Shown in pieces: positions 47,948 to 57,820 of a DNA stretch of 64,000 nucleotides (positions are counted from its first letter, which is position 1; each line of letters opens with the position of its first letter). The notes under the pieces were generated by a model, which was given only the letters and a program-made list of their open reading frames with translations, did not search any database and was not told the DNA's origin. The stretch lies in contig NW_027043819.1 in NCBI RefSeq assembly GCF_037102585.1, forward strand, positions 496,001-560,000, given 5' to 3'. A program made the position numbers and the translations under genes. Source of the DNA: Saccharomycopsis crataegensis. Taxonomy: Eukaryota > Ascomycota > Saccharomycetes > Ascoideales > Saccharomycopsidaceae.

Positions 47948-50900
47948 ATGCCATCTCCAAACAATGATGTCCTGAAAGACAATTCTAATAGAGCTTACTA
48001 TGAATTGATGGCTGATTATTTACAATCAGAGTCTAAAAATGCGGGATCATTGAAGAGGCCTCGAAGGCAGAGGAAAGCAAGCCCAGCCCAACAAACAACG
48101 TCAAATATCAAACTTGAACAGAGGAAAGACCCAAAGAAACATATGGTACGAAAGTCCCAACATCCTTCCAGAGCCTCTGTCTCGAAGGTTGTTGAATTGA
48201 CAAAGAAACAAACTCATAATAGTATACCACGGGATGCGCAAACTCCGAACCGCATACCGCCTAAGCAACAATTTCCCACCACACCAGGCTCAGAAGTATA
48301 TGATGTTGACGATGACGATGGCGATTCTGATGGAGACGAAGATTCTGATGAGGAATTCGACGATGATGATTTTGAGGATGTGGAAATTGTCTCATCCTCA
48401 AAGCCCATGACTAGCAATAATGCATACAACCAAAATGATTCAATTTCCGTGACCATCAAAGCCAGAAAAGTATCAAGAAAACCCAAATCCCACGTTATCA
48501 GCAAAGAACATCGTTTGCAACGTAGAGAAGTTCATATGATGCATTTGGTGTGTATGCTTGTGTACGGACGTCAACGTAATAATTGGTTAAACAATAGTCA
48601 ATTGAAATTGCAGTACTCGAGTGTAGTGCCGAAAAATATATACTCCGAGCTTCACCCGAGCATTAAGAATCGTGAATGGAGCAATGGGGTGAAATCAAGG
48701 TATTTTTTGGATGGTTTGAGACATTTAATGGAAATATGGGTGAAAAGATTCAGAATATCGTCACCTACGGGGATTTTCAAATTAAATTGGGGAGAAATTG
48801 AAACAGTGGATGAAAAATTTCGCGAACAAATGAAAAAGCTTAGAGAAAAAGGGATGAATAAAAAAATGTACTTGTATAACTTGTCAAATTTTACAGGAAA
48901 TAGAGATATAGGAGGTCAAGGGTTCGTTGCTTTGTTAAGAAGTGTGCAAGTAAAGGCAAGATTAGTTTTCAGTATTCAGCCACCGGATTTTACAATCGCC
49001 AGTCTTGTGAAAACTGAAGATAATTCTAGTGATGATAGTGATGATGAACTAGAAAACTCTCAGACGAAGAAGAAGAAAAAGACCAAGAAACTGAAGAGCC
49101 CCCTGGGTGTTAAACTGGCTAGGAGCAGAATCCCTAAGTTCCAATCCAATTCGAAGTCTCTTCTTCAGAAAATCATAGACACCCACAACAAAAAACTAGA
49201 CGTTAATCCAACTTCAAACTTTTATTTGGAAAAGATCATGAAGCAAAATCCAAACTTGTCTGCATATCCTGTATTTTGGGCCGAGGCCTGGAATCCATAT
49301 TCAAAAAAATGGATAACCATAGATCCTATCAATTTTCGGATCATTGAAGATATTCAAAAAGTTTCAAAGTTAGAGCCTCCAATGAGTGATGATAGAAATA
49401 ATTTGCTATACGCTATTGCTTTCGATAGAACTGGTAGTATGAAAGACGTCACTCGTAGATATGCCAAATATTTCAATTCAAAGACCAGGAAAAAGAGAAT
49501 CACCAGAGATTCCAAAGGAAAAGAATGGTACGATAAAGTTTTTGATCGCATGATGATAAAGCATGAGAAATCTGAAGTGGATATCCTTGAAGATGATTAT
49601 TTCACCCAAAGGAATATCAAAGAAGGCATGCCAAACAATATCGGGGACTTTAGAAATCATCCTGTTTATGTTTTGGAATCTCAATTGAAATCTAATGAGA
49701 TTTTATACCCGAAAGAACCATGTGGTTACGTTTGTCAAAAGTCCAATGGGAGAAACACAATGTCGATTCCAGTATATCATAGACAGCACGTTCAGGAGTT
49801 GAGATCTGCTAGAGGTTGGTTTCACCAAGGTAGAATGGTTAAAATGGGCGAAAGATCATTGAGAGTGAAAAGAAAAAAAAAAAAGAATGTTCGCCAGGCT
49901 TTCAATTTCAAAAAGAAAGATGATGAGGAAGAGAATAATGATGAGGAAGATAATGAGGATAACACTGTGAGATTGTACGCAGAGTTTCAGACTGAGTTGT
50001 ACAAACCCGATCCGATTAAGAATGGTGTCGTTCCTAAAAACGCTTATGGTAATATTGATGTTTACACTGATTCAATGGTACCAGAAGGAGGTGTTCTCAT
50101 TACATCCAAGTTTGCAATTCAGTCTTCTAAACTTTTGGGTATTGATTATTCTCCTGCAGTGATTGGTTTCAGCTTTAGTTATAGAAACTCCACGAAACCT
50201 AAAGTTGGAGGGGTTGTTGTTGCGAAAGAGTACGAAGAGGCGGTTAACCTTGTCAGTGAGCATTTGAAGGATGAGGATATTGAACGTCAAAGGAAACAAA
50301 CTGCTTCAAAGAGCATAAAGGCTTGGAAATTGGTGTTCGCCAAGCTCAGAATCGTTGAAAGATTGGATCGTATACACGGGGAAGTTCCTGAGGAAAATGT
50401 GGATCTTTCTGATGACGCTGACGAAAACTTTGAAGAATCAATAGACTACGCAAAGGAGAATGATAATGATAATGATGATGATAATAATAATGCGGCTATA
50501 GATACTGACATATATGGCGGTGGGGGTTTCTTGCCTACAGATATGGATCAGAATATCTTGAAGGAAGATGATTTAAGAAAGAGGAGGGAACAGAAGAGGG
50601 CAAAATTTAATAATGATAATAATGAACATGGAAACGAGGAAGAGGAGGATTTTGGGGATGAATTTTTCCCTGAGGATAATGGTTCTGCTAATGAAGAAGA
50701 AGAAGATTTTGAGGGAGGGTTTTTCCCTGAGAATGATGAGATCGAAAATGAAGGAAAAAAACAGGTCGAGGGAGGCTTTTTCCTTGAGGGTAATAATGCC
50801 CGTGACGTACACCAAGAAGACTTCGGAGGCGGTTTTTTCCCTGAAGATAGTAATGAAAATTCTTATGGGGGTGGTGGTTTCTTAGAACCACAAGAGCCCA

Positions 50901-51628
50901 GTAAATCCCCAGTCGACGGAGGTGGCGGCTTCTTCTTAGATGATAATAATGAAAGCGGTGGACAGAAAATTCATGATGATGCTGATGTTGTTGATGAAGA
51001 TTTGGACAAGCAATTTGAAGATTTCCAAAAACAAATGGAAGATGAAGACTTTGTGTATAATCCAGATGATGAGGATACTTCTTCACCTAGTGGTGGGAAA
51101 CAGAAAGTGGGAAGCTACGAGCAAATTGATTTAGATGAAGAGATCGCTGTTGATGATACTCAAGAGCCCTCTAATCACGAATCTTATGAAGATTCTGGGA
51201 GTGGCATGAACAATGATATTTTGCAAGACAGTATTAGTTATTCAAAGGGAGTAGCTGAATACCAACCCGAGGATGAAGTAATTGACCTTACTATGCCAAA
51301 TATAGGAAGAACTTCAGAAAGAGCAATCAATGTTGAAGATTTTGAATCTAAAGGACAGAAATATGAAACGGCGATCGATGTTGAAGGTTTTGAATGTACA
51401 GAAAGAAAAAACGAAACAGAAGTGAATGATATTGAGTCGGAAAATAGTCAAGAGAATAATATTGAGTCGGAAAATAGTCTTACTGAACAACTGGTGGATG
51501 AGATCTCTACAAGTGGAAGCGGAATTCCCAATCAAGACCAAGCGATGGAGAATAATAGGGAAGAAGAAGAAGAAGAAGAAGAAGAAGAAGAAGAAGAGTA
51601 TGATTTTGAATATAGTGACTCTGAGTGA
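47948..51628 (+). CDS. RAD4: nucleotide-excision-repair protein Rad4/XPC with long acidic tail
   Basis: The protein has 1226 residues. After a disordered acidic N-terminus (residues 1-180), the transglutaminase-like fold (about 190-510) includes FWAEAWNPYSKKWITIDPINF. The three beta-hairpin domains (about 570-810) include SNEILYPKEPCGYV, VYHRQHVQELRSARGWFHQGR and NIDVYTDSMVPEGGVLI. Rad4-Rad23 finds bulky helix-distorting lesions by flipping out bases and recruits TFIIH. The C-terminal ~400 residues are strongly acidic and hold seven GGFFPE-type repeats plus a terminal Glu run. S. cerevisiae Rad4 has 754 residues, so the tail accounts for most of the extra length. SPT2 is the neighbour, as in S. 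cerevisiae. Confidence 0.93.
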   Translation: MPSPNNDVLKDNSNRAYYELMADYLQSESKNAGSLKRPRRQRKASPAQQTTSNIKLEQRKDPKKHMVRKSQHPSRASVSKVVELTKKQTHNSIPRDAQTPNRIPPKQQFPTTPGSEVYDVDDDDGDSDGDEDSDEEFDDDDFEDVEIVSSSKPMTSNNAYNQNDSISVTIKARKVSRKPKSHVISKEHRLQRREVHMMHLVCMLVYGRQRNNWLNNSQLKLQYSSVVPKNIYSELHPSIKNREWSNGVKSRYFLDGLRHLMEIWVKRFRISSPTGIFKLNWGEIETVDEKFREQMKKLREKGMNKKMYLYNLSNFTGNRDIGGQGFVALLRSVQVKARLVFSIQPPDFTIASLVKTEDNSSDDSDDELENSQTKKKKKTKKLKSPLGVKLARSRIPKFQSNSKSLLQKIIDTHNKKLDVNPTSNFYLEKIMKQNPNLSAYPVFWAEAWNPYSKKWITIDPINFRIIEDIQKVSKLEPPMSDDRNNLLYAIAFDRTGSMKDVTRRYAKYFNSKTRKKRITRDSKGKEWYDKVFDRMMIKHEKSEVDILEDDYFTQRNIKEGMPNNIGDFRNHPVYVLESQLKSNEILYPKEPCGYVCQKSNGRNTMSIPVYHRQHVQELRSARGWFHQGRMVKMGERSLRVKRKKKKNVRQAFNFKKKDDEEENNDEEDNEDNTVRLYAEFQTELYKPDPIKNGVVPKNAYGNIDVYTDSMVPEGGVLITSKFAIQSSKLLGIDYSPAVIGFSFSYRNSTKPKVGGVVVAKEYEEAVNLVSEHLKDEDIERQRKQTASKSIKAWKLVFAKLRIVERLDRIHGEVPEENVDLSDDADENFEESIDYAKENDNDNDDDNNNAAIDTDIYGGGGFLPTDMDQNILKEDDLRKRREQKRAKFNNDNNEHGNEEEEDFGDEFFPEDNGSANEEEEDFEGGFFPENDEIENEGKKQVEGGFFLEGNNARDVHQEDFGGGFFPEDSNENSYGGGGFLEPQEPSKSPVDGGGGFFLDDNNESGGQKIHDDADVVDEDLDKQFEDFQKQMEDEDFVYNPDDEDTSSPSGGKQKVGSYEQIDLDEEIAVDDTQEPSNHESYEDSGSGMNNDILQDSISYSKGVAEYQPEDEVIDLTMPNIGRTSERAINVEDFESKGQKYETAIDVEGFECTERKNETEVNDIESENSQENNIESENSLTEQLVDEISTSGSGIPNQDQAMENNREEEEEEEEEEEEEYDFEYSDSE
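50517..50945 (+). repeat. RAD4: GG(G)FFPE-type motif repeats in the RAD4 tail
   Basis: At about residues 856-1000 the motifs GGGGFLP, DEFFPED, GGFFPEN, GGFFLEG, GGGFFPED, GGGFLEP and GGGFFLDD occur in a Glu/Asp-rich setting. Aromatic residues embedded in acid are typical of peptides that bind the PH domain of TFIIH subunit Tfb1. Repetition could raise avidity. Confidence 0.7.
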
Positions 51629-51870
51629 GTTTTGTATGTTTTGAGGGACAAGGATTTTCATTTTTTTTCTTCTTTACTTCTTTTGGAGTTTTCATCATGT
51701 CATTTCTATCATTCTAATAAATTTTATGAATAGATATCTGATACTAATTTGACTTTTTACATCAAAGCATGTGCAACAGAAAATGTAGTCGTATTAAAAT
51801 AAAATGCTGAACAAAATGCTACTATAAAATATAGAACCGAAGATCAGATGATAAATAGCTAATTTATGCA

Positions 51871-53079
51871 TCATCTTCTAGATCTTTTCAATCTATCTTC
51901 CTTCTCTCTTGCTATTCTCTTTTCAAGCTCCTTTTCACGCTTTTCTTCTCTCAAAGCATATTTGAAGGAACGTTCTTCTTCTTCAAACACATCGGCACCA
52001 GTGGCTTCCATATCACTTTCATCATCATAATCGTCATTATATCTTCTCTTTTTTCCTTTATTAAACATGGCCCAGATCTCGTCACGATCGTAGCCTGGAT
52101 CTTCTCCTCTCCGAGAATATCCTGAGCCGTATTCTTCCTCTTCCTCATCATCAACAATGAAGTCATCATCCTCCTCATCATAATCATCTTCATCATAATC
52201 ACCGTATCGTTTCCTTTGTCTTTCTCTAAGGTCTTTCAGTTTCTTTCTTTCTTCAAGTTTCTTTCTAAGTTTTTCTGAAGGAGCTGCTATTTTGGCACGA
52301 TTATTGGTTATAAGAGGAGGCGGCGTAGGCCTGGAAGCCTTCTGCTTAAACGATTCTGGTTTTCTGTTACTAGAAGTATTTTGTTTAGATGGCATTGCCC
52401 CTCTTGAACTCCTTTGAGATATATCTTTCACACTTCTACCTTCAGCAGGCAATGCTTGCCTCTTTGGCAACTTCTTAGATTCTTTGTTATCTCGAGGTTC
52501 TGACGCTTTTGCACTTTTGGATTTGATATTTATAGCTAGTACAGAATTATCTACCTTTGATGCTTGCTTCATTAGATCTGTGAATTTCATTCTTCTTGGC
52601 TGACTAGTCCTTTGACTATCAGCGTAATCTTCGTCGTTTCCAAACTCTTGTTCTTTTCTAGCTTTCCGACTCTGTGGTGCTCGTTTGGTTTTCGGTTTAT
52701 CTGGATTCCCATTCTCCTTTTTCGATCTAGCCTTAACGGCCTTCTTCTGTGCATCAGGGTCGATTCCCAAGTCTATGAGTCTATTTCTTTTCAATTCTTT
52801 CTTCTTCTGTTCCTCGGCTTCTTTTTCAGCTGCCCTTGCAGCCTTAAGTCTTGCCACAGCAGGGTCCACATTTACACTATAACTTGGTTTGCGTGATGCG
52901 GCTTTTTGGGGTCTGGCTTTTGGTTTTGCATCATTGTTCCTTGATGATGTCGACGACGACGACGATGACGACGACGACGATAGTGATGATGTAACAGCTG
53001 TCTTATTTGTGACAGTTGGACCCCCTCTGTTTCTCAGGGCAGGTTTTCCCTTTATCTGTGATATTAGGGAGGAGAACAT
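51871..53079 (-). CDS. SPT2: SPT2 histone chaperone/chromatin protein
   Basis: The protein has 402 residues. It starts MFSSLISQIKGKP with a run of serines (about 32-47), followed by a basic, disordered middle. The conserved C-terminal SPT2 domain is intact: GYDRDEIWAMFNKGKKRR, then SDMEATGADVFEEEERS and the basic helix EKELEKRIAREKEDRL. Spt2 binds histones H3-H4 and DNA and guards nucleosome structure during transcription and at silent or highly transcribed loci. The gene is convergent with RAD4, its neighbour in S. cerevisiae too. The Ser run is encoded by a (TCG)n tract. Confidence 0.93.
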   Translation of the reverse strand: MFSSLISQIKGKPALRNRGGPTVTNKTAVTSSLSSSSSSSSSSTSSRNNDAKPKARPQKAASRKPSYSVNVDPAVARLKAARAAEKEAEEQKKKELKRNRLIDLGIDPDAQKKAVKARSKKENGNPDKPKTKRAPQSRKARKEQEFGNDEDYADSQRTSQPRRMKFTDLMKQASKVDNSVLAINIKSKSAKASEPRDNKESKKLPKRQALPAEGRSVKDISQRSSRGAMPSKQNTSSNRKPESFKQKASRPTPPPLITNNRAKIAAPSEKLRKKLEERKKLKDLRERQRKRYGDYDEDDYDEEDDDFIVDDEEEEEYGSGYSRRGEDPGYDRDEIWAMFNKGKKRRYNDDYDDESDMEATGADVFEEEERSFKYALREEKREKELEKRIAREKEDRLKRSRR

Positions 53080-53325
53080 TAAAAAACCGTTGAATAAAAT
53101 TAAATATCTTGTCTATTATTGGCAGCGTTGCCACTGATTAAATAATAATCAATATTTTGTCCCATCGACTACAGTGGAAAGAAAAAAAAAATCCACACAA
53201 TAAACAAAAAAAAAAAAAAAGTGTGTGCGTTTAGAAATTTCTTACAACATGGCCTTAATCAGCCATTCTTAAAGTTATATCAAACAAATCTTTTTCAAAA
53301 ATATAATGCTCGCAAACGTTCTCCA

Positions 53326-54272
53326 CTACTGGAAATATTCTTCATCACTTTCCTCATCTTCTTCACCTTCCTCGTCATCTTCTTCTTCTTCATTATCACT
53401 GTCATCTTCAACTTTAATCTTCCATTCTTGGATTCTTTCATCAGCGATCAAATCTTCATCTATTTTGGCCTTCAACACTTTAATTCCAGTTGACTGTTTC
53501 AATTTGCCAAACACTTTGAATAATTCATCCAATGGGACTTCCTCGAGTATTTCTTTTTTCTGCTCATTTATTTCTTTCATCAATTTCTCCTTCTCTTCCT
53601 CATCAAGATCTTCGTTTGCAAGCTCTTCGTCATTAATATCTTCAAACATGACTTTTTCTAACTCATCTATGTAAACATCGATTATGTGAAATGTTAATGA
53701 CAATGGGATCTTAACTTGACCAGACAATACATTCTTTTGAAGGGTTTCAACGTAACTGTTCACTAGCTCGACATCCCAATCTTCCTTCTTCAATCTTTCA
53801 AAACAACACCCTATAACTCTTCTCAACAACAAGTAAAATTTGTCAATTCTATGGCGATCTATTTGTGGCCATTCACGAATGATAAGGGACCAGAAGGCTT
53901 CCACAAATACGGTGAAGCTATTCAATGGGATGGTCTCCGAAAATAACTTTCCGAGAACCATGGCCAAACGTTGTTGAGGTCTTGGACGGTCAGAAAACCA
54001 CATCGAATAGTAAAGACCCTTCCATAGTTTCTGGTATTTCAACAAAGAGAGTTTCTTGTCCCTTGATAAATATTGTTTCAAGGCTTCAATGGCGCTTTCA
54101 CGTACAGGACGTTCTTAAAGATGTCAGTTGAATCTTATTCAAAAAAAAAACAACGCCAGGCAACAGAGTCTGGGAAATGCCAAAGAAAAACAACACAAAA
54201 GGTTAAGATAGAAAACGAAAATGAATGCATACCATTAGAAGCTAATTTCTTGACAAATGTGGTTTCTGACAT
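53326..54272 (-). CDS. RRP1: ribosome biogenesis protein Rrp1/Nop52 (two exons)
   Basis: Exon 1 is 54272-54233 (MSETTFVKKLASN plus one base) and exon 2 is 54113-53326, giving 275 residues. Without splicing the main frame has no ATG. The intron (119 bp) has a GTATGC donor and TTTAAG acceptor. The Nop52 core is plain: RPVRESAIEALKQYLS, LLKYQKLWKGLYYSMWFSDRPRPQQRLA, LIIREWPQIDRHRIDKFYLLLR. It ends in an acidic nucleolar tail (EDDSDNEEEEDDEEGEEDEESDEEYFQ, partial). Rrp1 acts in processing of 27S pre-rRNA for the 60S subunit. It is divergent from SLU7, its neighbour in S. cerevisiae. Confidence 0.93.
54114..54232 (-). other. RRP1: RRP1 intron
   Basis: 119 bp, GTATGC donor, probable CTGAC branch (CAACTGAC) close to the TTTAAG acceptor. 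It splits the codon for residue 14 after its first base. Confidence 0.8.
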
Positions 54273-54393
54273 CGTTAAAGTTGTCGATTTGGTAATTAGA
54301 GTGAAAAATCCAGAGGTTTCAACCCCCAAAAAAAAAAATTCATCAAGAAAAATTCTGCATAAAAAAAAAAAAAAAAAAAAATGAGATGGCCTG

Positions 54394-54399
54394 CACGTG
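54394..54399. promoter_or_regulatory. CACGTG E-box between RRP1 and SLU7
   Basis: CACGTG in the 223-bp divergent promoter, just downstream of a long poly(A) run at 54361-54381 that probably excludes nucleosomes. A plausible Cbf1-type site shared by both genes. Confidence 0.4.
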
Positions 54400-54495
54400 C
54401 AAAGAAAAAGACCATAATAGAGATGATCAAAAGTGATTTCTTTCCCCTTCAGTTCTGCTGTTACTCATCCATCAACAAGATATCCATCAATAATA

Positions 54496-55671
54496 ATGAG
54501 CCGTGCGAGATTAGCAAAAGACAACACAAAGAACAAGTATATTCCAGAATTTATTGCCAGCGCTCCATGGTACCAAACTGAGAATTTGAGTATCGACAAG
54601 GTTCCAGTGTCATCCAGAGATAAGCTGAACAATAGAGATGAGCAGGATAAGGATGATGATAAAGATTACTTGGCCCATCAACGAAAGAACAGAAATGAAA
54701 AACCAAAAAACTTCTCCATCGCTCTGCGAGGTGAAGGGATCAATGATTCACATACTCGAATTTCAGATAAAAATGTGTTGATGGCAAAGAGGTCCAATGA
54801 TCATGAAAACTCGGAGGTTAAGAAGAAGAAAAAAAAATTATTAATGTTCAAGAATAATAAAAAGATAAAGTGCTCGAATTGCGGCTCCATGTCACACAAG
54901 AAGAGCGATTGTCTAGAGAGACAGCGCAAAGTATCGTTTAAATATCGAGAAGATTCTTCAACAAACACAGCACCACAGGACACCATTGAAGTCAGAGATG
55001 AGGAAGTTCTAAATAATTACGATGCGAAGAGAGACAACTATTATGGTTATGATGTCAAAGATTGGGATAATAATATACAGAGGTACAGGGATGCTGAAAA
55101 GGAAAAGGCATTGAAACAAGGTGAAGCAAAGGAGATGAACTCTGAAGAGGAAGAGGAAGCTCTAGAGTTGGCTGAACTTGGGTTACTAGGGGATGAAAAA
55201 CCTCAAAACACTATGAAGCAAAAGGGCCAGAAAGCTCCAGGTGAGAAAATTATTAGATTGCTTGAAGATAGGGCAGGGTATTTGGAATCCGTCACTGCAC
55301 AGGAACAAGTTGAAGATGAAGGTGAAGATACAAATGTTGTTAAGGGTCGCATCAAGAAATTGACATATAATCCAAAGACCAGATCCATTATTGATCCATC
55401 TGCTGGGGAGTATAATGAAAGAAATTTATTTGTCAGGCATTTTGATGGTGAAGCCGTGGAATATGAAAAGATGAAGCAATTTGCGTGGAATGCCAGACAA
55501 ACTGCAAAACCATCAAATGAAGACGAGCAGCAAATGCTCAAGCATTTATTAGAAAACCATCCGGAGGCGACTCCTACGGCTACCGCACTTCTAGTAAAGA
55601 AAAAGAAGGAAGAAATTATGGCGAAAAACTCAGAGAACAAGAAAGCACTTCTCGATAAGTACGGGTCTTGA
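54496..55671 (+). CDS. SLU7: pre-mRNA splicing factor Slu7
   Basis: The protein has 391 residues from MSRARLAKDN; the frame extends upstream without an ATG. The start NKYIPEFIASAPWYQ is the Slu7 signature, and a CCHC zinc knuckle lies at 126-139 (CSNCGSMSHKKSDC). Charged central and C-terminal parts include KDWDNNIQRYRDAEKEKAL and IVKKKKEEI-type basic stretches. Slu7 works with Prp18 in the second catalytic step of splicing, in 3' splice-site choice. S. cerevisiae Slu7 has 382 residues. It shares a short promoter with RRP1. Confidence 0.95.
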   Translation: MSRARLAKDNTKNKYIPEFIASAPWYQTENLSIDKVPVSSRDKLNNRDEQDKDDDKDYLAHQRKNRNEKPKNFSIALRGEGINDSHTRISDKNVLMAKRSNDHENSEVKKKKKKLLMFKNNKKIKCSNCGSMSHKKSDCLERQRKVSFKYREDSSTNTAPQDTIEVRDEEVLNNYDAKRDNYYGYDVKDWDNNIQRYRDAEKEKALKQGEAKEMNSEEEEEALELAELGLLGDEKPQNTMKQKGQKAPGEKIIRLLEDRAGYLESVTAQEQVEDEGEDTNVVKGRIKKLTYNPKTRSIIDPSAGEYNERNLFVRHFDGEAVEYEKMKQFAWNARQTAKPSNEDEQQMLKHLLENHPEATPTATALLVKKKKEEIMAKNSENKKALLDKYGS

Positions 55672-55802
55672 TATCCCCCAATTTACGCAAAAGATTTTGG
55701 AACTCAATTGTACAATAAATATGTACCATATATTACACTATATTCTATATTACAAAATTTTCTATGAAAAAATTTGATGGTGACCATTGTAAGTTCTAAT
55801 GA

Positions 55803-56792
55803 TCAATGCAATTTCACCTTTTTTGGCTCTGTTGATTCTTTATAATTTTCTTGAGCATCCACTTCCTCATAAAACCTTTTCTCTTGATTGCCTAGCATGT
55901 ATCTCGCACTTCCTGTGTCACTAACATTATAATTTTTAATATTGTAAAATCCGTCGTTTAACAAACTTCTTTCATCCAAATCTTTCAAATTTATCTCGTT
56001 TTTGATATTAATTCTAATCTTTATGAAAGATTCCTTATCATTCGGGTACATGTCTGCCAAACTACCATAGTTATAGTTATTGATATAAAGTTCCAATATT
56101 TCAAATAGCGCTTCATTTACCAACGCTCTATCACACTTGTACTTGGCCGAGTTTAATGGAAAGACGCTATTTTCTTCCCGGAACTTCGCAGCAATAATAA
56201 TACAAGCGATTGCAGTTGCATGCTGAGGAGTTTTAAGACTCACTTCTGTCTGGAATGAGTCAAAGGCGATCATATAAGCTAAATAGGTCAAATCAACAGA
56301 TAGTTTCAAGTCTTTAGCTATACGAATCAATAATTCATCAATATGGTAGGTTCTGAAATCAAAGCTTATAGTCTCCAACATCTTCTTTTCGAAATTAAGA
56401 ATCACTTTTTTGTTTTCCTCGATTGCTTCATTGGTATTTGGGGCATTCCTCAATGGATTTGCTATAGCTATTATATCTCTTAATTTCTTGATGGTATCTT
56501 CATTTTTACTGGCAATAAATAATGCAGCTATAGCAACGTCAATGTTGCTTGATGTCGAAAAATGATTAAAAAGGTAGTATCTTTGGTAGTATAGCATTGC
56601 TGACTCGAGAGTTCTGGATGGAAACTTGAGTAGCCTTGTCAAGCTTAGAAGGAAACTCAAGACATGTGATATTCTTTGTTTATAAGTTTGGTAATCAGGG
56701 ATGGTTTTCTTTTGCAAGAACTTCACCGCCTTTGATGTCAAAAACGGCCTCGATATCTGTACCGAAGACTTGAAATATTGTTGATCTGCCAT
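55803..56792 (-). CDS. CTK2: cyclin subunit of CTD kinase I
   Basis: The protein has 329 residues from MADQQYFK. A longer in-frame ATG at 57008 would add a Lys/Phe-rich stretch from an A/T-tract and is unlikely. Two cyclin boxes (about residues 25-130 and 165-235) carry YYQRYYLFNHFSTSSNIDVAIAALFIASKNED and TYLAYMIAFDSFQTEVSLKTPQHATAIACIIIAAKF. CTDK-I (Ctk1-Ctk2-Ctk3) phosphorylates Ser2 of the RNA polymerase II CTD during elongation. S. cerevisiae Ctk2 has 323 residues. Divergent from MRP8. Confidence 0.9.
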   Translation of the reverse strand: MADQQYFKSSVQISRPFLTSKAVKFLQKKTIPDYQTYKQRISHVLSFLLSLTRLLKFPSRTLESAMLYYQRYYLFNHFSTSSNIDVAIAALFIASKNEDTIKKLRDIIAIANPLRNAPNTNEAIEENKKVILNFEKKMLETISFDFRTYHIDELLIRIAKDLKLSVDLTYLAYMIAFDSFQTEVSLKTPQHATAIACIIIAAKFREENSVFPLNSAKYKCDRALVNEALFEILELYINNYNYGSLADMYPNDKESFIKIRINIKNEINLKDLDERSLLNDGFYNIKNYNVSDTGSARYMLGNQEKRFYEEVDAQENYKESTEPKKVKLH

Positions 56793-56920
56793 TATATATT
56801 GATAAAATTCACTGTTTTGATGTCGACAGATTGTGAAAAATCTATGGAACGTCAGAAGGAAAAAAAAAAAAAAAAAGAATAAGGACAAGAAGAAGAAAAA
56901 AAAAGAGGAAGAAGATTTGT

Positions 56921-56926
56921 CACGTG
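56921..56926. promoter_or_regulatory. CACGTG E-box between CTK2 and MRP8
   Basis: CACGTG in the 230-bp divergent promoter, beside an A-rich tract at 56860-56905. Confidence 0.4.
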
Positions 56927-57022
56927 CAAAAGAAGCAACCTTTTTGCGGTTGTTTATATGTGATTCAACTGCAGTTGGAACCATCACCTCTTTTTTGAAA
57001 CAACACATTCAATAAAGAAGAT

Positions 57023-57679
57023 ATGTCCAAGAACCAACAAGAACTCACTATTAAGGATTTGGTGGCCCAGGTAGAGTCCCTAACCGCCAAGGTTAAAAAG
57101 CAATCGCAGGTGATCACCCAGACTGGTCAGCAGGTGTTGGAAATCCAATTGGCAGCGCAAAAACAGAAGATTCAGGACATTCCTGATCCACAAGCGATAC
57201 TCAATGGCGGTGCTGGAAATTTGAAGCAGGTAGAAGCAATTGAAGAGGCCGACTATGCTACAAATGAGGACATTTTTCAATTGGTTGGGGAACTTCAGGG
57301 TCAATTAGATTTTCTCGAAGAAAGATCCATTCGCCGAGGAATCAACTTGACAAAGACCAATGCTAACGATTTATTGGCACCATTGCCTGATTCTGACGGT
57401 GCTGAACCAGAAAACTTCCCAAAGACTTTGGCAGAATTCAAGGAGCTCAATGATAAAAAAATTGTGGAATTGTGTGGGTTCTATCAGATACTTCCGCCAA
57501 GCGACGAGCAGAAACAGCAATTTGAGGACTTTCTTGCCGATAAGGTGAAAGAATTGAATATTGAAGAACAGGGTTACGAAGATTTTGGAAGATTCGGCAA
57601 AGAGGAAATAATCAATTTGTTCAATTCCCTAGCACGATATGTTGGGGTTCTGTGTCGTAAAGGCGATAATCAGTGGTAA
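57023..57679 (+). CDS. MRP8: MRP8-like protein
   Basis: The protein has 218 residues, against 219 in S. cerevisiae Mrp8. Residues 1-55 form a coiled coil (LVAQVESLTAKVKKQSQ), then come FQLVGELQGQLDFLEERSIRRGINL, FPKTLAEFKELNDKKIVELCGFYQILPP and the C-terminal FGRFGKEEIINLFNSLARYVG. The role of Mrp8 is poorly defined; it was once named a mitochondrial ribosomal protein, but no targeting sequence is seen here. Confidence 0.85.
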   Translation: MSKNQQELTIKDLVAQVESLTAKVKKQSQVITQTGQQVLEIQLAAQKQKIQDIPDPQAILNGGAGNLKQVEAIEEADYATNEDIFQLVGELQGQLDFLEERSIRRGINLTKTNANDLLAPLPDSDGAEPENFPKTLAEFKELNDKKIVELCGFYQILPPSDEQKQQFEDFLADKVKELNIEEQGYEDFGRFGKEEIINLFNSLARYVGVLCRKGDNQW

Positions 57680-57820
57680 TTGGTTTTTGTTTGTTTGTTT
57701 TTTTTAAAGAAGAAAAAAAGTTGTTATTTGGTTAAAGGGCCCTACTTTTTTTTTATTTTGTTATCCAATTTTCATTATCTTGGGTATATTTAGAATTTCT
57801 CTGGAAGATATTTTCGTTTT

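Noticed and set aside
55803-57008. Longer CTK2 start at 57008
   Set aside because: The extra 72 codons read through an A/T tract as poly-Phe and lie over the divergent promoter; MADQQYFK at 56792 matches the expected N-terminus and length.
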